Shown here: piece after piece, positions 16,331 to 24,098 of the stretch
How the letters are laid out: each line of letters starts with the position of its first letter
Numbering within the stretch: the stretch's first letter is position 1
Assembly (NCBI RefSeq): GCF_048263515.1
Contig: NZ_JBLXEC010000017.1
Location: 1-64,000 of the forward strand
From: Marinovum sp048263515
GTDB taxonomy: Bacteria > Pseudomonadota > Alphaproteobacteria > Rhodobacterales > Rhodobacteraceae
DNA length: 64,000 nt
Reading direction: 5' to 3'
Translations under genes and position numbers: made by a program
The notes under the pieces: model-generated
Databases searched by the model: none
Told to the model about the DNA's origin: nothing
The model's input: the letters and a program-made list of their open reading frames with translations, nothing else

Positions 16331-17290
16331 TCAGTCGGTCGGACGGAAAGCCGCGCCCCAGGGGAAGCGGCCGACCTTGATGGATTTGAGGGCCTTGCGG
16401 CTGGCCACGTCGATCACCGTGACATCGCCCGAGACGCCGTTGGTGGTGAACAGCCGCGAGCGGTCCTCGTTGAAGGCCATGTGCCAGACGCGGCGGCCGA
16501 CGAGGATGTACTCCTCGACCTCGTAGGTCTCGGCATTGACCACGGCGACGTGGTTCGACGGGCCGAGGGCGACGAAGGCATGGGTGTCGCCTGCCGTCAG
16601 CTCAAATCCCACCGGCTGCACCCGGTCGGGGTGGACGCCCTGCACCTCGAAGCTGATCTTGGCCTTCTCGGACTGGGTGGCGGTGTCGAACACGGTGAGC
16701 GTGCCGCCAATCTCGGAGCTGACCCACATCTCGGCGCCGTCCTTGACGAATTCGGCGTGGCGCGGGCGCGAGTCGACAAGAGTGTTGGCGAAAAGTTCCT
16801 GCGTCTCGGTGTCGATCCAATGCGCCATGTTGGTGGTTTCCGAGGTGGTGATGGCGATCTTGCCGTCGGGCGAGACGGCCATGCCCTCGGGTTCGACGCC
16901 CACGTCGATCTGGGCGATGACCTTGCGGGTCTCGGTGTCGACGACGGTGGTGATCGCGTCATCCTCATTGGCGATGTAGAGGTGCCGGTCGTTGGGGTGC
17001 AGCACGAATTGCTCGGGGTCCTCGCCGGATGGCAGGTCGTGCAGGATCTCGCCGGTCGCCGGGTCCATCACCTGCACCGCGTCGCTGTCCGACGCGCAGA
17101 TGTAGAGCCGCGAATAATCGCGCGAAAAGGTGATGCCGCGCGGGCGCTCGCCGGTGGGATAGGTGCGGACCACCTCGAGCGTCTCGGTCGAGATCACCGA
17201 GACGCTGTCGTCCTTTTCGTTGGTCACCCAGATCTCGCCGGCGGCGAGCGGCTGCGCCAGCAGCAGGGTGGCGATGGCGGTGCGGATCAT
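16331..17290 (-). CDS. PQQ-dependent catabolism-associated beta-propeller protein
   Basis: The 319-residue periplasmic protein has a signal peptide (MIRTAIATLLLAQPLAAG) and about seven YVTN-type blades, e.g. IWVTNEKDDSVSVIST, RLYICASDSDAVQVMD, HLYIANEDDAITTVVD, RLFTTNGVSGDVTVID. Propellers of this kind are a standard member of PQQ-alcohol-dehydrogenase ABC clusters. Function is unproven; a binding or sensing role next to the binding protein is plausible. The ATG at 17290 overlaps the previous stop by 4 bp (ATGA), which favours it over an ATG 15 nt upstream. Confidence 0.88.
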   Translation of the reverse strand: MIRTAIATLLLAQPLAAGEIWVTNEKDDSVSVISTETLEVVRTYPTGERPRGITFSRDYSRLYICASDSDAVQVMDPATGEILHDLPSGEDPEQFVLHPNDRHLYIANEDDAITTVVDTETRKVIAQIDVGVEPEGMAVSPDGKIAITTSETTNMAHWIDTETQELFANTLVDSRPRHAEFVKDGAEMWVSSEIGGTLTVFDTATQSEKAKISFEVQGVHPDRVQPVGFELTAGDTHAFVALGPSNHVAVVNAETYEVEEYILVGRRVWHMAFNEDRSRLFTTNGVSGDVTVIDVASRKALKSIKVGRFPWGAAFRPTD

Positions 17291-18459
17291 TGAAAGGCCT
17301 CGCATTGGCTTTCGAGGCGGTCGAGCCCCAGGGTGTCGAGCTCGTTGCTCTGGTGCAGGAAGCCCTCGAGCGGCGCCTGCGCCACCAGCGCGCGGGGATG
17401 GGCCACGGCGATCGGCTGACGCAGCTGGCCGTTCCAGTCTCGCCAGGTCAGCGGCCGGCCCTTGAAGCCGGCCAGCTCGAAGGCGTCGGACAGGATGTAG
17501 GCGCGCAGGGTCTCGGCATCGGTGGCGCCGGTGCGGGTCACGGCCTCGCCCAGGGTGCGCAAGGCGGCCCAGGCGGCGTAGTCCTGCGAGGTCATCTGCC
17601 GCCCGTGCTGGTCGCGAAAGCGCGATTGCAGCTGCGCCGCGCCCCATTGCTCGATCACCGGTGCCCAGGTCACGGCACTCAGCCCTTCGGACCCCACAAC
17701 CGGCCGCGCCGCCCAGGTGTTGTAAAGCACGTAGCGGCCAAAATCGTGGTGTTCGTCGGCGAGGATCAACGCGTCGTAATCACCGAAGCCTTGGGTAAAC
17801 AGCGGAATTTCCTGCGCAGCGGTGCGGCGCATGTCGGCGTCAAACGCCCACTCTTTTTCATCAGACAGCTTCAGGCCGAACTTGGTGAGCGAGCGGCGCA
17901 TCGCCTGCGCATAGGCCCGGTCGCGCGGGCGGGTGCCGGCGATCATCACCAGGTCGGTCAAGCGCTTCTGCACCAGCACCTGCGCCAGCGCATCGGTGCG
18001 CATGGCATCCGACGGCAGGCTGTGAAACAGGTTGCCGCGGCACTCGGCGTCGCGCAAAGCCACATCGCCGGCACTGGTGTTGAAAAGCAGCGCGCCTTGC
18101 GCCTCCGGCAGGTCGGCAATCGCCGTCAGCGCCACGGCGGGTGCGTCGATCACCAGGAAAGGCGTCACCGCCAGAAGCGCCCTGGCGGCGGCCAGCGGGT
18201 CTTCGCCCTCGGGCACGTAAGCCTCTGACATCTCGTAGCTCTGGCCCAGAAACTTGCCGGTGGTCTGGTTGTCCTGCAAGCCGGTGCGTGCCCCGGCGAG
18301 GCCATTGTCGACAGGCGCAGGGTCAAGGTTCGACAGCACCGGCGGGCGCGGCACCTCGACGCCCAGGTATCCGATCGCAAGCCGCACCTCGGCCCCGGCG
18401 GCAGGCGCCTGTGAGAGGGCCAGCAGGGCGAGGCAGGCTGATGCGACAACGGATTTCAT
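17287..18459 (-). CDS. ABC transporter substrate-binding protein, PQQ-dependent alcohol dehydrogenase system
   Basis: The 390-residue secreted protein (signal MKSVVASACLALLALSQAPAAGA) has a type I periplasmic-binding fold like branched-chain amino-acid receptors: EVRLAIGYLGVEVPRPP, DNQTTGKFLGQSYEMSE, and later LTDLVMIAGTRPRDRAYAQAMRRSLTKFGL. This subfamily is found with PQQ alcohol dehydrogenases. The ATG at 18459 matches the signal peptide; the longer frame reaches into the operator. It is the first gene of a five-gene operon (binding protein, propeller, 144-aa protein, ATPase, permease). Pairing an LIV-type receptor with an ABC-2 permease is unusual, so it may sense rather than deliver a substrate. 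Confidence 0.87.
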   Translation of the reverse strand: MKSVVASACLALLALSQAPAAGAEVRLAIGYLGVEVPRPPVLSNLDPAPVDNGLAGARTGLQDNQTTGKFLGQSYEMSEAYVPEGEDPLAAARALLAVTPFLVIDAPAVALTAIADLPEAQGALLFNTSAGDVALRDAECRGNLFHSLPSDAMRTDALAQVLVQKRLTDLVMIAGTRPRDRAYAQAMRRSLTKFGLKLSDEKEWAFDADMRRTAAQEIPLFTQGFGDYDALILADEHHDFGRYVLYNTWAARPVVGSEGLSAVTWAPVIEQWGAAQLQSRFRDQHGRQMTSQDYAAWAALRTLGEAVTRTGATDAETLRAYILSDAFELAGFKGRPLTWRDWNGQLRQPIAVAHPRALVAQAPLEGFLHQSNELDTLGLDRLESQCEAFQ

Positions 18460-18499
18460 GCCGGTGACGCTAGCAAGCCGCGGCGCGCGCGCGGAATGA

Positions 18500-18537
18500 G
18501 ACTTTGGTCGCGTTACGCCCCATTCGCAACCAAAGTC
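18500..18537. promoter_or_regulatory. Inverted-repeat operator between the ABC operon and the cytochrome gene
   Basis: GACTTTGGTCGCG (18500-18512) and CGCAACCAAAGTC (18525-18537) are inverted copies matching at 12 of 13 positions, with centres 25 bp apart. They lie in the middle of the 148-bp divergent intergenic region and contain the TTTGGTCGC core seen before other island genes. This is the clearest candidate binding site for a dimeric regulator of the island. Confidence 0.6.
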
Positions 18538-18607
18538 CAATATCACCGGCCCCCGGCAGCAGCGTAATTTTCAGCCAACGGACGAGACCAGTTCTGGGAG
18601 GAAAACC

Positions 18608-19306
18608 ATGTACTCGACACCGCTCACGGGCCTTTTGACGGCTGCGGCCCTGATCGCCGCCACCACGCTTGTTCATGCCCATGGAGACGTGGCGCCACAG
18701 GCGGTCGACACCACCGGCCTGCCCGAAACCGGCGAGGAGTGGCTGACCGAAAACCCCTACCGCGTCGATGACGTTGGCGAAGAGACCTGGCTGCGGGCGA
18801 TCGAGATCGGCGCCTCGGGCTACAACCAGAACTGCGCGCGCTGCCACGGGCTCGAGGTCGTCTCGGGCGGGCTGGCGCCCGATCTGCGCTTTCTCGAGGC
18901 CGAGGAATACGGCGACGAATGGTATGTCGAGCGGTTCCGCACCGGCTATACCCAGAACGGCACCACCAAGATGCCGGCCTTTGGCGAGCTTCTGGGTCAG
19001 GACGCCGCCTGGGCGATCCGCACCTATATCGAGACCCGCCCCGACGGTGACCAGATGGAGGAACACGCCGACGAGCTGCGCGCCCTGCGTGACGAGCTGG
19101 CGGGCTATGCCGAGGATGCCGGCGGCGCCGATGCCGAGGCGCTCAAGACGCGGCTGAGCGAGATCGCCGAAGCCATCGACACGCTGTCCGGCGCGCCGGT
19201 GGCCGACAGCGTGGCCTTTCGCGCCGCCAACCTGATCGACGGCACCCCGGCCTCTTACAAGGCGGCGGCGGAGACCCTGACCATCGGTCTGTCGGCCGCG
19301 CACTAG
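18608..19306 (+). CDS. c-type cytochrome of the quinoprotein system (cytochrome c550 PedF-like)
   Basis: The 232-residue periplasmic cytochrome has a signal peptide (to about VHA-HG) and one haem site, C76-A-R-C79-H80 in YNQNCARCHG, with probable sixth ligand M122 in TTKMPAFGE. The haem domain ends near residue 140. The rest is an extra 90-residue Glu/Ala-rich helical region (EEHADELRALRDEL...), common in PedF-type cytochromes. It should take electrons from the PQQ dehydrogenase at 10132. GGGAGGAAAACC precedes the ATG. The next gene starts 3 bp after its stop. Confidence 0.9.
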   Translation: MYSTPLTGLLTAAALIAATTLVHAHGDVAPQAVDTTGLPETGEEWLTENPYRVDDVGEETWLRAIEIGASGYNQNCARCHGLEVVSGGLAPDLRFLEAEEYGDEWYVERFRTGYTQNGTTKMPAFGELLGQDAAWAIRTYIETRPDGDQMEEHADELRALRDELAGYAEDAGGADAEALKTRLSEIAEAIDTLSGAPVADSVAFRAANLIDGTPASYKAAAETLTIGLSAAH

Positions 19307-19309
19307 GTC

Positions 19310-20212
19310 ATGTTTCACAGGGCCCTCTCTCTCTCCCTGTTGGTTCTGGGCCTGTCCTTTTCGGGGCAGGCCCAAGCCGCTGATCCCTGCGCCGATTACG
19401 TGCCCCAGCCCAAGCCGCAGAACACCGGCCGCGACGTGGTGGGACAGGACCTCGACACCATCCAGGAGCGGGGGCACATGCTCTTTGCGCTCTACGAGGA
19501 CTACCCGCCCTACAGCTGGGAAGAGGCCGGCCAGCCCCGCGGTGTCGATGTCGAGATCGCCCGGCTGATTGCCGAGGATCTGGGCGTCGAGGCGCGGTTC
19601 AACTTCGTCGCCGCCGGCGAGAACCTCGAAGCCGACCTGCGCAACAACATTTGGAAGGGCGCGGTGATCGGCGGGCGGGTGTCCAACGTGATGATGCGCA
19701 TCCCCTACGACAGCGCCTTCAAATGCCGCGTCGAGCAGGTGGTCTTTACCGGGCAATACGCCGCCGAGAGCATCGCCATTGCCTATGACAGCGCGAGCTA
19801 TCCCGACGACAAGCCGGTGCCGGCCTATTTCCGCTTCGACACCGTCGGCGTCGAGAACGACTCGATTTCGGATTTCTACCTGTCGGGTTTTGCCGGCGGG
19901 CAGATGCAGGCCAACATCCGGCGCTATCCCGACATGGTGCAGGCGATGGCCGCGCTCGAGGCCGGCGAGGTCAAGGCCGTGACCGGCCCACTGGGCCAGC
20001 TGGAACACGGGCTGACCGAGGCCTCTGGCGTGCATCAGCCGCCCCTGGCCGGATTTGCCGTCAGCAAGTGGACGCTGGGGGTGGCGGTGAATTTCGCCTA
20101 CCGGCCGCTGTCTTACGCTGTGGATGACGCGATCAACTATGCGCTGCAGGACGGGCGGATCGCGCAGATCTATGCGGACTATGGCCTGACCCACCAAGAG
20201 CCGGAGCGCTGA
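19310..20212 (+). CDS. Quinoprotein dehydrogenase-associated periplasmic binding protein (XoxJ/MoxJ-like)
   Basis: The 300-residue protein has a signal peptide (to about AQA-AD) and a family 3 solute-binding fold: GHMLFALYEDYPPYSWEEAGQPRGVDVEIARLIAEDLGV, then MVQAMAALEAGEVKAVTGPLGQ and FAYRPLSYAVDDAINYALQDG. MxaJ/XoxJ proteins sit next to methanol and ethanol quinoproteins; XoxJ has been proposed to help activate the dehydrogenase. It follows the cytochrome gene by 3 bp, so the pair is probably translationally coupled. No cognate permease is adjacent, in keeping with a non-transport role. Confidence 0.87.
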   Translation: MFHRALSLSLLVLGLSFSGQAQAADPCADYVPQPKPQNTGRDVVGQDLDTIQERGHMLFALYEDYPPYSWEEAGQPRGVDVEIARLIAEDLGVEARFNFVAAGENLEADLRNNIWKGAVIGGRVSNVMMRIPYDSAFKCRVEQVVFTGQYAAESIAIAYDSASYPDDKPVPAYFRFDTVGVENDSISDFYLSGFAGGQMQANIRRYPDMVQAMAALEAGEVKAVTGPLGQLEHGLTEASGVHQPPLAGFAVSKWTLGVAVNFAYRPLSYAVDDAINYALQDGRIAQIYADYGLTHQEPER

Positions 20213-20216
20213 GCGC

Positions 20217-21089
20217 TCAGACGGTGATCAGATCACCTGCGGGGTCGACGAGGATCACCCGGCGCAGGCCCGCCGCCCGCCTCAGCTCCCGCACCTGCTC
20301 AAAGGGCGCCAGTACCAACGCAGTCGACAGCGCATCGGCCTGCGTCGCCGTCTCGGCCTCGACTGTCACGCTCGACCATTTCGGCGCGGCTTGCTGGTGC
20401 AAGATATGGCCCTTGTCGCCCAAGGGGGTCGCTTGCGGGCTCGAGGTCGCGACCGCCCCGGAGGTCAGGCTCAACGCGCCCAGCGCGCCGTGGCGCGGGT
20501 CCGACAGGCCAAGCCGCCAAGGCCCGCCAAGCCCGCGATGTTCGCCGATATTGACCAGCGTCTTGGTCACGCCGCGCGCCGCCAACTCTTCGCTCACCAG
20601 ATCGGTGGCAAAGCCCTGTGCGATGCCGTTGAAGGTCAGCGCCTGACCGGGGGCCAGACGCACCTCCTGCGAATTGAAACGCACGCGGTCCCAGCCGATC
20701 AACACCTCGGCTGCGCCAGGGTCTTCACCCCGCGCCAAAGCCGCCCACAGCGGCTGCACCGTGGGATCGAAGAGCCCGCCGGTCAGGTGATACGCCCGGT
20801 CCGCCGCCTGCATCAACGCAAGGAACTGCGGGCGCGGCGCAATCCGCCTGTCCCGGTTCAGTCGCACCAGATCGGAGCCGGGATCGAACAGGCTGAACAT
20901 CCGCTCGACCTCGACAATCCTTTGCCGCGCCGCCGCCAGCGCCGGCTCTGCCAGCGCGGCGGGCCCATGCACTTCGATGCCGATCTCGGCGCCAAAGGCC
21001 CGGCCGCGCCAGCTGTGACGGGCGGCCATGGCGGGCGTGGCGGCAAAGGCGGCGGCGATGGTCAGGAAACGGCGACGATTCAGGCTCAT
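20217..21089 (-). CDS. apbE: FAD:protein FMN transferase (ApbE family)
   Basis: ApbE moves FMN from FAD onto a Ser/Thr of target proteins. The 290-residue protein has a twin-arginine signal (NRRRFLTIAAAFAATPAMA) and the family features GLFDPTVQPLW, FNGIAQGFATDLV, VNIGEHRGLG and AETATQADALSTALVL. Its start overlaps by 4 bp with the stop of the NosR/NirI-like gene, whose N-terminal domain carries a flavinylation-type site. The two are almost certainly enzyme and substrate. Exported ApbE acts in the periplasm, where that domain should lie. It ends 4 bp from the stop of the convergent XoxJ-like gene. Confidence 0.93.
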   Translation of the reverse strand: MSLNRRRFLTIAAAFAATPAMAARHSWRGRAFGAEIGIEVHGPAALAEPALAAARQRIVEVERMFSLFDPGSDLVRLNRDRRIAPRPQFLALMQAADRAYHLTGGLFDPTVQPLWAALARGEDPGAAEVLIGWDRVRFNSQEVRLAPGQALTFNGIAQGFATDLVSEELAARGVTKTLVNIGEHRGLGGPWRLGLSDPRHGALGALSLTSGAVATSSPQATPLGDKGHILHQQAAPKWSSVTVEAETATQADALSTALVLAPFEQVRELRRAAGLRRVILVDPAGDLITV

Positions 21090-23179
21090 TCGGCGGCAAA
21101 CCCCATCTTGCGCCCCTTGGCCGCGAGGATCAGCGGCACGCACTGGCGCGGGTCGTCATGGATCGTCACGCAGTCAAGGCACTGGAAACACTCGGAATAG
21201 GCAATTTCGCCGCTCTTCTTGATGGCGCCGTAGCTGCATTTCACCCGGCAAAGCTGGCAGGGCGACCCGCATTCCGCCCGCCGCGCGATCCAGTCACGGC
21301 CGCGCATGAGCCCGCCAATCGCCATCACCGCGCCCAGGGGGCAGAGATAGCGGCAGAAGCCCTTGAACAGCACCATCGACAGCAGCAGCAGCGCCAGTGC
21401 ATAGGCGACGTAATACCATTCGCGCACAAAGAAGGTGGTGATCGCGGTCTTGAAGGGCTCGACCTCGATCGCCGTATCCAGCGCCGCCGGCGCGGCGAAG
21501 AGCAGCGCCACGAGGCTGGCCAGAACCACGTACTTCAGCGCCTTAAGCCGCCGGTCCCAGGCGGCACTCGGCTCGATCTGTGGCAGGCGGAGCAGGCGAC
21601 CGAGGTGATGGGCAAACTCCTGCAAGGCACCGAAGGGGCAGAGCCAGCCGCAGAACAGCCCCCGGCCCCAGAGCAGGAAGCCAGCGATCGTCACGCCCCA
21701 GATCAACAGCGAAAACGGATCGTAGAGCAGGAAGGCCAGGCTGCCGCCGTCAACCGCGGTCCGCGCCACGGCGAGCGGCGTGGCGATGGACAGTTGCCCC
21801 TGCCCCCACCAGCCGATGAAGCCGGTGACGAAGGCCAGGATACCCAGCCGGATCGGCGTGAACAGATGATGCCCGGCCAGCCAGTTCATTCCCAACCCCA
21901 GCGCCGCCAGCAGCCCCGCAAGGAACACCCCCAGCACGATCAGATCGCCCTGACGGTTGCGCAAGGCGTCCACCCAGGGCGGCACCGGCTTGATCACCTC
22001 GGGGCGGGCATAGAACCGCTCGGGCGTCTGGTGCGTGACCTCGAGCGTGACGCTGCCAAGCTCCGGCTGGAACGAGCCATGGGCGCGCAGGGCCTTGATC
22101 TGCAGGGTCCATTCCGCCGTCGGGTCAAACCCCAGCCGACGGTCGGTGCGCAGGATCAGCGCCGCGCCGTCATGCAGCGCCTCGGGCAGGGCGTCGTTCA
22201 GCTCGATGTAGATATCGGCATCGCGAAAGGCGATGGGAAAGCCGCCCTGCCGGGCACTGATCAGGTCGGGCGAGGTGTTGCGCACGAAGGCCTCGGTCAC
22301 CAGCCCGTGGCGCGCGGTGTCGATCACCAGCACCGGCTCGTCGGTGGTGGCAATCGCCATCAGGTCCTGCAATTCCTCGTAGCTGCCGGGGCTCAGCACC
22401 GCTTCGGCAATCGACGGCGCGCCGAGGTCGACCAGCCAGAGATCGAGGTAAGGTGCCTCGGGGTCGTCGCGCGCCTCGGGGTCGTCATCCTCCCACAGGG
22501 TGCCGGCAAAGGCGGCGTCGATTTCGGCATTGCTGACGGTCTTGCGGGTGACGATGCCCTGCGCCACCAGATCGTCCCACGTCAGGTCTTCGCGGTAGTC
22601 GCGGTCGGGATAGGCCGGCGGGCCGGTGGAAATGCCGCTCATCTTCTCCCGTGCGACCTGAAGCGCGGCGGCCAGAATGCTCTCATGCGCAATCCTGACC
22701 GAGGCGGTGCCCTTGGTCACCCCGTCGAGATAGACCAGCGCCGAGCCTTCGCCGCCGGCTCCATAAGGCGAGCCGACGACCAAGGTGTCCGAGATCGAAT
22801 GGCCGCGATACTGCTTGAAGAAGTCGTAGAACAGCTTCTCCGGCAGGCCCGAGACAAAGATCGGCTCGTTGTGCGACAGCAGCTGCACGTCGAGGAACCG
22901 CCCGTCGAGGTCGAGCACCACCAGCATGTTGATCGCCGCGCCCGAAAACCCCGGCAGTGGCGCCATCGGCTCGGTCTCGAACACATAGCCGGCCTCGGCG
23001 CCACCCGAGTTGAGCAATTGCCAGACGCCCTTGTCGTTGATCGGCGCGCCGAGGCTCATCGGCGGCACGATGTAGGACTCAAGCTCGGCCCGGCCCAAGG
23101 GTTCTGCCGCAGCGCCAAGCCCCGCGCTGCACAGCGCTATCGCAAGGGCCAGCGCCCTTATGATCCGTCCTCCCGTCAT
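21086..23179 (-). CDS. NosR/NirI-family membrane flavoprotein with Fe-S clusters
   Basis: The 697-residue protein has a signal peptide (to about AAA-EP), a periplasmic FMN-binding domain (about 30-190), a long loop, about five membrane segments (roughly 410-620) and a ferredoxin-like end. DGVTKGTASVRIAHESI resembles the flavinylation site of NosR, with T158 the likely FMN-Thr. FCGWLCPFGALQEF and CRYLCPLGAVMAIGG are the membrane CxxxCP motifs. The tail has CGSPCQLCRVKC and CFQCLDC, enough for two [4Fe-4S] clusters. NosR and NirI serve nitrous-oxide and nitrite reductases, but no such gene is here. It would instead pass electrons between the quinone pool or cytoplasm and a periplasmic partner of the quinoprotein island. 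Confidence 0.9.
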   Translation of the reverse strand: MTGGRIIRALALAIALCSAGLGAAAEPLGRAELESYIVPPMSLGAPINDKGVWQLLNSGGAEAGYVFETEPMAPLPGFSGAAINMLVVLDLDGRFLDVQLLSHNEPIFVSGLPEKLFYDFFKQYRGHSISDTLVVGSPYGAGGEGSALVYLDGVTKGTASVRIAHESILAAALQVAREKMSGISTGPPAYPDRDYREDLTWDDLVAQGIVTRKTVSNAEIDAAFAGTLWEDDDPEARDDPEAPYLDLWLVDLGAPSIAEAVLSPGSYEELQDLMAIATTDEPVLVIDTARHGLVTEAFVRNTSPDLISARQGGFPIAFRDADIYIELNDALPEALHDGAALILRTDRRLGFDPTAEWTLQIKALRAHGSFQPELGSVTLEVTHQTPERFYARPEVIKPVPPWVDALRNRQGDLIVLGVFLAGLLAALGLGMNWLAGHHLFTPIRLGILAFVTGFIGWWGQGQLSIATPLAVARTAVDGGSLAFLLYDPFSLLIWGVTIAGFLLWGRGLFCGWLCPFGALQEFAHHLGRLLRLPQIEPSAAWDRRLKALKYVVLASLVALLFAAPAALDTAIEVEPFKTAITTFFVREWYYVAYALALLLLSMVLFKGFCRYLCPLGAVMAIGGLMRGRDWIARRAECGSPCQLCRVKCSYGAIKKSGEIAYSECFQCLDCVTIHDDPRQCVPLILAAKGRKMGFAAE

Positions 23180-23213
23180 GGGCGATACGCTACGCCCGGC
23201 GCGGCCACGGCCC

Positions 23214-23233
23214 TATGCGACCATGGTATGACC
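23214..23233. promoter_or_regulatory. Candidate operator between nosR-like gene and permease gene
   Basis: On the minus strand GGTCATACCATGGTCGCATA contains the ATGGTCGCA core of the island motif. It lies in the 103-bp divergent gap and so could act on both genes. Confidence 0.35.
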
Positions 23234-23282
23234 GCGCGGCTTTGCGCTTTGGCACCACTGCCATTTGTGACAGGTTCACCGC

Positions 23283-24041
23283 ATGCAAGAGCCAAGGCCA
23301 CAGACCCCGGTTGTCGTGATCTCCCTGCTCGGGCTGGTGGCGTTCTGGGCGCTGGCAGCCTGGTGGGGCGATGACCCCTTGGTGCTGCCCGGCCCGGTCG
23401 AGGTCTGGCAGATCTTCGAACGCGAAACCGCCTCGGGTGAATTGCAACGCCACCTGGTGGCGACGCTGACCCGGGTGCTGGCGGCCTTTGCGCTGGCGAT
23501 GGGGTTTGGTCTGGTGATCGGGCTGGCGATGGGGCTGACCCCCTGGCTCAACCGCTGGTTCTCGACCTGGCTGGTGGTGCTCTTGAACGTGCCGGCGCTG
23601 GTGGTGATCGTGCTCTGCTATCTCTGGATCGGCCTGAACGAGACCGCGGCGATCACCGCCGTCGCCCTGAACAAGACCGCCATGGTCGCCGTCACCATCC
23701 GTGAAGGCGTGCATGCGCTCGACCCCAAGCTGCGAGACATGGCACGGGCCTTCGACATGTCGTTTGCCGCGCGGCTGCGCCACGTGATCCTGCCGCAGCT
23801 CTGGCCCTATGTCGCGGCCTCGACCCGCAACGGGCTGGCGATCATCTGGAAGATCGTGCTGGTGGTCGAGTTCCTCGGCCGCAGCAATGGCGTGGGCTTT
23901 CAGATCCACCTCTATTTCCAGCTGTTCGAAACCGGCCATGTGCTGGCCTATGCGCTGAGCTTCGTGGCGCTGATGCTGCTGCTGGAGCTGACGGTAATCA
24001 ACGGCTTCGAGGCGCGGGTCACCCGCTGGCGCCGCGCCTGA
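23283..24041 (+). CDS. NitT/TauT-type ABC transporter permease
   Basis: The 252-residue permease has six hydrophobic segments and the SsuC/TauC-type coupling loop (TIREGVHALDPKLRDMARAFDMS...LPQLWPYVAASTRNGLAIIWKIVLVVEFLG). No binding protein or ATPase is beside it; the only partners in the window are at 12161-13835, at the opposite end of the island. The simplest reading is that one importer has been split by the growth of the cluster between its genes. It marks the right border of the island, 57 bp before hisF. Confidence 0.88.
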   Translation: MQEPRPQTPVVVISLLGLVAFWALAAWWGDDPLVLPGPVEVWQIFERETASGELQRHLVATLTRVLAAFALAMGFGLVIGLAMGLTPWLNRWFSTWLVVLLNVPALVVIVLCYLWIGLNETAAITAVALNKTAMVAVTIREGVHALDPKLRDMARAFDMSFAARLRHVILPQLWPYVAASTRNGLAIIWKIVLVVEFLGRSNGVGFQIHLYFQLFETGHVLAYALSFVALMLLLELTVINGFEARVTRWRRA

Positions 24042-24098
24042 GGGCGTCACGTCAACAGCCAGCTTGCCCCGCCCTCTGTCAGGCCGTAAGAGACCCCC

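Noticed and set aside
21086..23179. NosR of a nitrous-oxide reductase cluster
   Set aside because: No nosZ, nosDFY or nosL nearby; the neighbours are all of the PQQ system. The family is right but the classical role is not supported.
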